A stretch of 62,000 nt of DNA from Acanthaster planci (lineage: Eukaryota > Echinodermata > Asteroidea > Valvatida > Acanthasteridae), in assembly GCF_001949145.1 (NCBI RefSeq), contig NW_019091447.1:954348-1016347 (forward strand), written 5' to 3'. The translations under genes and the position numbers were made by a program. Below, one piece after another: positions 49,301 to 59,200 of the stretch (positions are counted from its first letter, which is position 1; each line of letters begins with the position of its first letter). The notes below the pieces were generated by a model. It searched no databases. It worked only from the letters and a program-made list of their open reading frames with translations, and had not been told where the DNA came from.

Positions 49301-50337
49301 GTCCTTTTCCCAGCATGGTTAATTTGATTTGACCCCAAATTATGTTTGGTCAGTATTCTCCATTAAGTATGTAAGGTCTTGGGTATCGAAATTATCCTCA
49401 AACAATTGTGAAATTGCTCAGTTGTTGGCATTGCCATCAGGTGGAAGTAGTTTGACTCCTGTTCAGTGCATAGGATTAATAACAGGTCCTTTTGACAGCG
49501 GTATTGTCTTCTTTCCAGAGATGAATCACTTGTTTTTGCTGGTTTTTGTTTGTTGATAGCAAGAGCTAGAGACCGAGAGAGCCTCTTTGATGTCCATGAA
49601 TGCCATCCTGGAAGAACAACTTGCTGAATGCCATGACTACATTAACAGACACTTCAACAAGTAAGACCATTGATCGTTGCCAGACAGGAACTATGTCAGC
49701 CAAAATTGTATTGGATGTATGATCCCTGAGATGGTTAGATTTGATTTTTTAGGCTAGATGCGAACTTTGGTACCACTTTGTTTTTGCCTGGATGTGGCTT
49801 GAAACCACATCCTTTGCAAAAGTCAAGCAGCATTTCTCAGAAAATGTTGGGCTGCTGCTATTTTCATGAAGCCAAGGTGTATCAAGCAAATAAGCTTCTC
49901 TCGTGAACCATGTATGCCATTTCTTTGGCCTGGTAAATTGTTTCTTGCATACTAGTGTCTTATGTTCTTCAGTGATGTTCAGTGCTCTGTAGGGGCACTT
50001 ACAGTTTGTAGGGAAGAGCCTAGGCTTAGTTCACTTCAATTTGTCATGAAAGTGAGCGTATTGTATTTGTTTTACAAAACAAACTGAAATTTGGGGCCTT
50101 CTTTCTTAGATGCTCTGCTGGTTAAAAAAAATTAATAAATTTAATCTTGAATTGATGTGTACTTCCTTGATGTTTGGATGCAGATACAGAGAGGAGAATG
50201 CCTCCTTGAGGAGAATGCTTGGCATGAAAGAGCGTGAAGGAAATACCTATGAGGACCCTCCGATCCAAAGACGGCAGAGAGCAGGGTATCCTAGGCTAGC
50301 TGGTCCATCACACACTCAACCAAGCTGGCAGTACTAG
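37371..50337 (+). CDS. CCDC78: CCDC78 with kinesin-motor-like N-terminal domain, complete, 20 exons, 917 residues
   Basis: Exons: 37371-37468, 37948-38219, 38875-39005, 39907-40050, 40655-40851, 42245-42419, 43729-43854, 44097-44228, 44495-44581, 45181-45360, 45630-45806, 46169-46219, 46479-46567, 46732-46810, 46921-47046, 47573-47769, 48383-48541, 49003-49081, 49560-49660, 50184-50337 (TAG). All phases agree. CCDC78 is a deuterosome component needed for centriole amplification in multiciliated vertebrate cells. Residues 2-339 form a kinesin motor fold: strand VTVLGRIRPS, P-loop GESGSGKS (85-92), a KIGMYEIYNEIIRDLL block, switch II as DLPGAE (232-237), then LLNKSLLALG and SKLTNLLRDALGGNCNTKV. 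Switch I, normally SSRSH, is GARTT (202-206). From about residue 380 the protein is coiled coil; SKLLVDLQIENNRIKE and KHEQLLVAYR match the vertebrate CCDC78 core, and the C-terminal EEQLAECHDYINRHFNKY block matches its tail. Human CCDC78 (about 438 residues) lacks the motor part. An in-frame upstream ATG at 37308 exists; 37371 was chosen because it starts the motor strand. Confidence 0.93.
40238..40348 (+). repeat. Dispersed repeat, third copy, in a CCDC78 intron
   Basis: Matches the reverse complement of about 31167-31268: GTATGGTCTTTG, then GCAAGA(G/A)CCCG, then GGTGCACTTCA. More diverged than the 28-31 kb copies. Confidence 0.6.
41796..42076. repeat. Head-to-head inverted pair of tRNA-derived SINEs
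   Basis: Arms 41796-41904 (minus) and 41938-42076 (plus) are inverted copies around a spacer of about 33 bases; the innermost arms share CTTCCCAACTGTCAATATC. Each arm holds a tRNA-like body: GGGCTGGATAGCTC(A/T)GTTGG with an A box and GGTTCAAATC as B box. The plus copy (41974-42045) has an acceptor stem GGCTGG / CCAGTC and an anticodon arm with an oversized loop. The minus copy lacks most of the anticodon arm. A shared 3' tail TTTGTTCATCTTTAT follows both. It lies in a CCDC78 intron. Confidence 0.8.
42529..42553 (+). repeat. (GT)n microsatellite
   Basis: About 12 GT dinucleotide units in a CCDC78 intron, likely length-polymorphic. Confidence 0.95.
45011..45091 (-). repeat. tRNA-like SINE or tRNA pseudogene in a CCDC78 intron
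   Basis: On the minus strand a T-arm CTGGG TTCCAAT CCCAG pairs perfectly and contains a B box, and a GTGGCATGGATGCC A-box-like sequence lies upstream. The unit is close to 80 bases. Acceptor pairing is poor, so a functional tRNA is unlikely. Confidence 0.55.
47269..47444 (+). repeat. 16-base minisatellite, about 11 copies
   Basis: Tandem units AATGGCTACCCCCAAC with few variants, in the CCDC78 intron between exons 15 and 16. Early units carry AAT in place of AAC; the later ones are almost uniform, which suggests recent expansion. Confidence 0.95.
49229..49275 (+). repeat. 3' fragment of the 42-kb SINE family
   Basis: Contains the B box GGTTCGAATCC followed by CAGTTTCTTTGTTGTTT, matching the 3' part of the SINE at 41938-42076. 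It is 5'-truncated. Confidence 0.5.
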
Positions 50338-53281
50338 GCGAAGCCAAGAGAAGCGTGAGATGCGGGAAGCATGGCTTGGCTTGTAAACCCACTCATTCCT
50401 GAGCCAAAGTAGAAATAGAAGAAATTAAGCCTTACTGTGGATGTCAAAAAGCTTGCCTTGGTGTGATCCTTACCTTTGTAGACTGCTGGTCCTGTAGCCA
50501 GACTAGTAAGTCTGAGAGATGAGGTTTTTCTTGAGGTGAAGTTTATTTTTAGGAATTGCCTTGGCTGAAAGCTTTGGTACATCTCGCGTTCATCCAACTT
50601 GCTGATGCAAAGAGGGATCCCTTATGCTTAGACTCAGAAAGAACTTGCCTTACGTGTAGCTTGGCCCTTGAGATGCCAGTCCATTATTCATTCAATCAAC
50701 CTTTTCCAGAACCAGAATTTCAGAACTTACAGAGAATTCGAGATCCGAGAAGCAAAATCAAAGATCTTCCAGAGGTTTTAGTCCAAAAGAAACAAGTATG
50801 TGTCTCCCATAAACTCCACTAACAGTGCAACAATTAATAACCTGAAGAAACTTTAAGCCACTCAGATGCTGAAATGCCTCATATTCCTTGGGCCAGAGCA
50901 AGAGAGATCCTTGATCTGTTAACACAGTGCTTACTGGGAATTTTATTTAAGGTTTGCCTAGAAGCTGGGGTTCATGTGCCGCTCTCTAGTTCATCTGATT
51001 TATTCCTGCTCTCCAGAATTTTGTAGGCCTTTAAGTTTGCAAACCGAGAAACCTCTCCTCATTGGCTTAACACTTTACAGTGTGATGTTCTGACCAATAT
51101 GGAGCGGGAATCTTCAACATCAAAGAAGGGAAAAAATAAGTGAAACTAGTTAACATACAAAGAAAGCCTGGCGCCTTTGAGCCTTCACTCTTTCTTGGAC
51201 TTTGGTGGAGCATCCCCTCCCCCCCCAAAAAAAACTGGCAAGGCCGAGGAACTAGTTAATAAGGAAAAAAAAGCATCTTCCGCTGGAGATGTCCACATAC
51301 ATGGGTTTGAAGTGCATGCTTAGTTACGTACGCAACTCCCTTCAAAGGAGCATTTGAGAGCCATGTGTGGCCTAGAGTAGGGATGTCGTATAGCTTTATC
51401 TTACATAGCTTGAACTTTTAAAACTTGTCAACCAACTCTGTAAATGTATTTAAACGTAGCTTCAACTATTCCAAACTTGATGTCTATTTTCCTATTCTAA
51501 AAATTCTGAAATTCTGCTTTGACAGTCGTTCTTTAAATATAAATGTACATAGGTAGAAATGATTTTATATTTTATAGAATTGTAATTTCCTCTGAATATC
51601 TTAAAGTATGAAGATTGCTTGAAAAGTTATTAGTATTAATTTCTGCGTCTCACGACTAGTAGAGTCTTTCATTTTTTTTATCAGACTATAAACTCTGCGG
51701 TCCTTGCTTAAATGGAGGTTGCTTTGTATGGACAGAGCCATTTTGCTCAGGAAACAGTCTCTGAGCAGTCGCTTAATTGACTGGCGCGATCACTTAATGC
51801 AAAACTCCACCGGGGACGTCCCCCCTGGGTCTTGAACCGGCCTTGTCCGTAATAAACCTTACATGGACTGTGTGTGATACATGTAATCATTTCGAGGAGA
51901 CTGCATTTTTGTTTACTTTGTTCGAATTAGCTTTGCAACTTCAAAAGAATTCAAAACCTGAACCACTGGATTCCTGTAGTCATGAAAAATACTGGAGGAA
52001 AAAGTTCACTGCACTACACGAGAAAGAGAAGTTGAACAAGAAAGAACCTTTCTGCTATCTGTGGAGTATACTCGCCATCTGATAGTGATATGTGTGAGTG
52101 ATTACGGTAGTTGATGGATACACATTGCTCCTCTGCAGCGCTCAGATTGATGAAATGATTATCTTCTTAGCACTGACGTCAGGAGTTCGTAAATCTCTAT
52201 TCAAAGTGATCAGTATGGCACCAGTCGTGTACTACTGCTCTTTGTAGTACGCTAATCCTGTCAAATAAGACTTGGTAATCGCGACTGCAACATTGTTATG
52301 CGACTGTTCGATACCATCGGTTTCCTCTTGGTGTCCAGCTTGGCCCCTCGATGTCACCTAGGACCAGACTCAGGAAGTTGGTATAGCCCAAAGATCGTAA
52401 TGCAGCCATTGAGAAAGGAATAAGGCACGAAGTGCAAACTGTTAAGAAAGTTCATTACAGGTTCTAGGCTGGCCTCATGCCTTTTCACCGCGGTCAGCGA
52501 ACGAGGCCGACGAGTCGTGTCTTTTGTACTGGTCAAGGACCTCAGTGAACAATAGAGACAAACCCATGTTTTTAAAACCAACTTGTAATGAATGACTAGC
52601 CAAGCAGTGATGACCACACAGCGTCGCGGTCCATGACAAGGCTGGACCAACAGTACTTTGAGCCTTCCCAACACAGTTGTTTGGGACTCCCTAGTTGTTT
52701 GTATTCACCGATTACGCACACACACTTCACCGGTATCAAAGAATCCCCAAACATTGCTGCTAGGAGTCGGTAAACAGTCCATTCGACCCGACGCGGTGAG
52801 ACCGACATTTTGGTCAGTTTGAACAAGGATGAGTTTGCGGTGTTGTCTGATATGAGTTAGCCGGTTTTTCCAGCTTGAGTGTGCTTTGGTAAAGAAGGGA
52901 TTGTTTGAGCAATGCCACTGGTGATTTCTGTGCGTATTTGACGAGATCCGTGAAAAGCGGATGCCACTTGTTGCTCCCACTTAGTGAAGCGTCGTATGTT
53001 CCTCTGGCGTAATGAGACTCCTGGATTACATGGGACAAGATCATGAAATACTTTGAGAATACATGTACATGTGGTTCCCTGGTCGATTGAAGATCGACTT
53101 GCCATTCATAGAAAACTTACTAGAATTGGACTGTTTGGCGATAGTTTCAAGTTTGCTTCTGGTTCCTGTTTTACGAGAACGAAGTTCGCGTAAGGATCAG
53201 TTAAAACGGAGTTGGATATATTGGGATTTAGGCCTAGTGGATGGAACAAGAGACTCTTGAGGTTTAGGTTAAACTTGGAAC
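50338..53281. other. CCDC78 3' UTR and PHF24 upstream region
   Basis: No further coding exon is supported. An AATAAA at 51851-51856 could end the CCDC78 transcript, which would give a 3' UTR of about 1.5 kb. Sequence just before 53282 should hold the PHF24 5' UTR and promoter; no TATA box is evident. Confidence 0.5.
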
Positions 53282-56200
53282 ATGGGTGTCACACTCGGAA
53301 AAGGTAAGCAAGATGAGAAGAAGGCTCCTATCGACAACTTCCGCCGAGCTGCAAAGGTGGTAACAATCATGCGGAAAACTAGCCGCGATGCCTCAACGAG
53401 GCTTGCCGACGACAGGTTGCAAGAACCCCACTCCGCACCTGCTATTGAAACGGTCGCCGAGGAGACAGAATTGGTCAGGAAAGAATCTCAGGCCTTACTG
53501 GAAGACTTGAGGAACATGTCCAGCAAGAAAGAGACGGGGTCTCGTCAGCAGAAGGTGGTGGACGATTCACGGACTCTCGTGTTCAAGGATACGACGGATG
53601 CCTGGGCCGCTTTACGGGAGGGATTTGTGGATGAGACAACGGAGCTCCCAGACACGGAGTTTAGCTTGGTGGAATCGGCCATCAGCGGGTATAGAACGGT
53701 GGAGCGAGTCAGGGGTACCAATGAAGATGACCCATCAAGGGGCGGGGAGCAAGAACAGCAGAGGGGAAGATCTCAAAGTAACCAGAGTGATTTGAACATT
53801 CCATACACTCTACCGGCTGAATCAGATCAGGTAACTTTGCTTATAATTAACATACTTACCAAAGGTGTGTTTCTGTACTGTTTTCCACGAAATGCAGTAT
53901 TGTTTAAACAATTTTCACTGAAAACAGAACTCTTAATAACAGTGATGTCCTGAAGAGCAACACAAATTGTTTGTAATTTTCGGGGATTTTCATAAATAGG
54001 GAATTTAAAGTATAAACGCGATTACTTTTAAAGTTGTTTGCATTTAGTATTTTTGTACCCAAAAAATCTGCCCTAATGGATTTGTGAAGCTGACTCTAAT
54101 ATGTGTAATTACAAGCTTACTCCGCTTAAAAATCGGCAATGGATATTATGTGTCATATCTAAATCTCACACGGGATAAACGCAGGCGTGTCTTTCTCTCA
54201 TATCACAAAGGATGTTTTATCAGCATTCATCCATCGTGCAACAACATAACTAGCATTTGAAAACCATTAAACAGTCAAAACGATTCCGGGCCTCTCTGTA
54301 AATAATCAATATGGCAAGTAATACCCCTGTGATCATCGATCTAACCGACATTGTGACCTGACTTGGTCTTCTAAAGGGGACGACTTCCAATTATCGACCC
54401 ATCTTCCCTGCTACCGTTGTCTGTTAATGTACCGTAACAAACCTTGACGCATTTCTCGATCTTCAAAAATGCGGCACATACTCAGTCCAAAACTGATATA
54501 TTGATTTGAAATGAGCAGCCACTAGTCTAGACACGTAAATGCAAGTACATGTACACCGCCACACCGGTATCTTATTGTCAGAACCTTCTTAATTAAACAG
54601 AAATCCTCCTTTGCAGGACTATAATTAAACACAGGTGTCGCCAAGATTTTCTTTTGTGGATGGGGCGAACCCCTTCTTTCAGGGCAGGGATGTTTCCAGG
54701 GCAAAACACTCTTCAGCTGAAACAGTTTTTTTTTATTAACTTTGATGATTTCCATCACCTTTCTTTTTAAAAAGTTTCTGTTCTGTTTATTTTTCATTTC
54801 CTCTTTTTCAATCTTTTGCTGGGCCCCCCTCCAGACACCCATGTAATCAGAGGATGTGACGCGATGGCGATGAAAATTCCCCTCAATTTCTTCAAAGCAT
54901 ACTCAACAAAACCCAAAGCGCCTCCTCGGAGAATATTTCTCTTGTGGCACCATCAGTTTACTTCAACAAAATTGAAATTAAACACGTTTCTATTACGAAT
55001 GAGGGAACGGGGGAAAATGAAAGATTTGCTTGTATTAAAATTATAGTTCTGTGATCGTCATACTATTCGGAGGAGCACTCCAAACTATTATTTAAGCACA
55101 TGTAGGCCTACTTTAATATGTAAATCATGATGAAAGTTTGTCTGCATCAAAGTTTAATGTTTTACTTATACCATACGAAGCGTAGACACCACATGCAGTA
55201 AGTCTGGTGTTAAGATCGTGTGAGAGGAAGACATCAATGAAAGATTCTACGTCACAAATGCATCTGTTTTCCTTCATACATGTATTTACCTGAAGCAAAT
55301 CCGAAAAACTTCCATGTATTGAGTAAAATGGTCCAACCTTACTCTAAGAGAAATCTATATTAACTTGTGTCCTCGTGGTGTTGACAAAAACTGGGCGGGA
55401 TAAATGGTTCTAAGTACCACCATTAACCAGCCTCAAGCGGTTGTCGGCTCATAGGGACTCATTAAAGATGTATGATTTGGAGTTTGCTTCGAACACAAAA
55501 ATCTTTGTGTTGTACTAATTACCGGTGCCTTTGTCGGTTCTATTTTTAGACCTGATCTGCTTGCATTTGTACTTAGTTCCTTGTTCAAGTACTGAAAAGT
55601 CAAAATATTTCTATATTTAGAATTAGTTTGTCTCTCACACTGGTGTCAAAGAGTCAGTTGACGTAAAGCGACACTTTGGTATGAACTGAAGAAGTTTGTT
55701 GCCTTGTCTCGAGACGACAGACTACGATTGGGCATGCGCAATAGATTAGGTCAGTGCACTTGTCCAGGCTTCTACAATATCACGCAAACTTTCTTTTACA
55801 CAACTAACGAGGAAGTAAATATAGGAGGCCGGCGTTATTAGTCTTTTAAAAGTTAACGTTTTACATTAAATCTTCAAAATCACGGCTTTATAGGTCTAAG
55901 TGGTTTTTTTTATAACATCAGGAAAACAATGACATAATGAACACTAATTACGACCGTTGAAATATTCCCCACAATCAACCACATGTAGAAATGTAGCTGT
56001 AGCACATGACCAGTGATGGTGTTTGTTGGAGTGCTGAAGGTTTCAATCAATCCAGCCAGAGCAGATGCACCCCCTCATCGGTTGAAAAGAGAGTTGTTGG
56101 TCAGGAGCGTTCATTTTCTTGATATGTTGGTTCATTGTCTTGATATGTTGGTCAGGAGTGTTCATTTTGCTGGTAGCCATGCGTTTCATATACATGTAGT

Positions 56201-59200
56201 CGTTCGTGAACNNNNNNNNNNNNNNNNNNNNNNNNNNNNNNNNNNNNNNNNNNNNNNNNNNNNNNNNNNNNNNNNNNNNNNNNNNNNNNNNNNNNNNNNN
56301 NNNNNNNNNNNNNNNNNNNNNNNNNNNNNNNNNNNNNNNNNNNNNNNNNNNNNNNNNNNNNNNNNNNNNNNNNNNNNNNNNNNNNNNNNNNNNNNNNNNN
56401 NNNNNNNNNNNNNNNNNNNNNNNNNNNNNNNNNNNNNNNNNNNNNNNNNNNNNNNNNNNNNNNNNNNNNNNNNNNNNNNNNNNNNNNNNNNNNNNNNNNN
56501 NNNNNNNNNNNNNNNAAAGGAGCCTCCGTTGCTAGGAAAATTGCGCCCTCTCTTGTTCCAGCTCAGAGTCCGTTGGCCCTGTTCGTCTTCTCTTAGAATA
56601 TGCTAGTCCCTACAATTTGACAAACTGAATACCTCGCTAAAGTTTACATTCTGCAGACGTTTCCCCTATTGATTGGTCTAAGGTGTGCTTGGGTTTGGAA
56701 TGGAAACATTGTCACATGTTGTCATTGATGATTTCGGTATACCGGTCTCGCGCTTGCAGTACAAGGTGATTTGGAGGTCGAAATTGGTCCATTGATATGT
56801 ACAAACGGTCTCATGATGCTTACAAAAGAGTTTAGTATCCTCCTGTTGTGTTGTCAAAAGGGTTCTCCTCGCTGGATAATTTCCAGGAAATCCTTAGGGG
56901 ACATCTAACTGCCCTTGTCATTTTTAAAGTCCCTACTGGTCCTCCTCAGTTTGAAATATAAACAAACACGGTGCACCTGGTGTCTGATCTCTTGAACAGT
57001 CAGTGGGGTAAAATCTGGGCCACGCTAAATTGATTTTGCACTACGGAGTTTACACAGGATAAACATCAGCGGATTATTCGCTTTAAAGGAAATGAAGCTG
57101 TAAAAGTGTTAAGTTGACGCATTGCTTGTCTCTAACTTTTGTTGCAGATCATTCATTTGTCATCCATCACATGGTGATGAGCGTTGGGCTTATTTGCTTT
57201 GGTTACCATTCGCAAACACAAGCCGTTGGCAAACAGCACGATGCCAAATAATTTAGCCTCTGGCGTAGAAATAGCGTCACCATTAAGTGGTGGTTATTGA
57301 CATGGTCGTTTCATGTATTTACGTAGAAAGGTGGCAGTGCAGAGAATGGTGCTATCATCATGGGCACTGTGGAAACCTTCCTTGAAGTAAAGTTTGTACC
57401 CAAATGGTTTATGGGCCCACTGGATCAGTTCGACTTGACTCCCACCAATGCACGTGTCCCGCACTCGAGAATTTCAAACTTAGATCAATTCAGGAGATTT
57501 CTTGTGCTAGACACAAAAGCTTCAAGTGACTAGCCACGTTTCTGCGTTTCCCTGATAAGAATACTGAACACTGGCGTTTATTTTGTCCAGTCTGGTGTTT
57601 TTACGTGTGTGTTCGTTCTGATAAAGTGGAAACTAGCTCGATTTAACGGTGATCATTTATAACCACATTGCTGAAACAAAATGGTTAGCTTTCTTGGTAT
57701 GATAGTTGTCTGCTCCTTAAAGCAGAGGTCCACCCAGGTCAATTGTCAACTATAGTTTCCCCAATCTTGTCACTGCAATTAGCGGGGGTTGCTTACATAA
57801 AAAAGAGGCATGCAGTGTTTGAACATTTGTAGTATATTTTCGGAAAACTGACATTTATTGCCCCATTCCGATTTTCATGCCGGGCCAAAGTTTGGTCTCG
57901 GGATGATAGTTAGCTGAATGGCACTTGTGAACTACTTTACCCTAAATCTCGAAGCCCGTTAGCATTTGAACCTATTCTTTTTTCTCTGTGGGGATTTCGA
58001 ATCATCGTTTTATGGTTGCTTTGTCATAGTACAATGACACCGGCTAAAACCTCCGGGGGGAGGGGGAACTGTATGCATGTATGGTGAATAAAGCCTGACA
58101 GTTGACCCCGGATGGCGCGCTTCCGGAACCCTTGGATAGGAAAAATGACGCGCAGAAATTTTAGAATTTGTAATATTTTTTCTTTCGGTTACTTCTGAAA
58201 AAATCATACTCGGAAAAGATGCTTTGAAAAAAAAAGAAAGAGAAAATTAAAACCGACTGCCGTTGAGCTGGGAGCTATTTAAGAAATCCCGTAACGGGCA
58301 AGATTACACCCAACTCCAGGAACAAGATGATTTCAGCGGACCTAGTCTCTAGTTGGAATCGGAGAAATCACTGGAGGGTGTATTATTATTGTCCTTGGGT
58401 ATCTGAAGTCTAGAAGATACATGCGATTCACAGGTCTTTATCCACGATAATGATGGCTTAATTAATTCGACTATAAACTCTTTTGAAAAAAAGTTACTTT
58501 TAGTTTAAAATATCCAACACTTTCGTTCAATAAATGTTGTAATAAATTTTACCTAGTATAAATGATTAAACTTAATTTACAAGCGATATTGCTTCTTGTT
58601 CCTTTCATACCACAGTTTATCACTTGGCAGGTTGATCCTAAGGATTCTTTATCTTTTGATTAGTTGTAACTCCTTTTCTTTAAAATTTAACTAGAAATGT
58701 TTTTGTCGCTTTCTCTCATCAATTGATCCCAGCTTTCTAACGACGAGAAATGTGCTATCTGCCGTTCCCACTCCGGAGGGATCTTATTTCCCTGTCGAAT
58801 TTGCACCCACGTGTTCCACGAGTCCTGTCTGCAGAAGTCCGGACGGGTTCAGGACTCCACCGCTCGGCAGCTTTTGCGCAGGGCAAATGCTGGCGTGGGC
58901 TGGTCATGTCACGAATGCGTAAGTTGAGTTTCTCTTTCACGTTTTTCAAATAAATCAAATGCGATCAAATTAAACAAAGAAATTTCCTCAGCAAACTACT
59001 TTGGACATTTTGTCTTTGCTATTTATTAGCACTATTTAAAGTTCGTAGTAGGTACAATTGTCTGTGTCTTTGAAATACTCGAACCTGTCAACTTGGAATC
59101 TGGTAGCGTTACTCAGCTGACACTGTTTACCAATCAGATTGAAAGAACGGCAGCCAGGTGAGGCATTGCAGGCGCGACAGCACTGAGGAGGGCGTTCTGT

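Noticed and set aside
51843-52082. 79-codon frame after CCDC78
   Set aside because: No domain, no splice context; overlaps the candidate poly(A) signal of CCDC78.
52354-53105. Cluster of overlapping minus-strand frames before PHF24
   Set aside because: Mutually overlapping frames without family similarity; probably promoter/5' UTR sequence of PHF24 read on the wrong strand.
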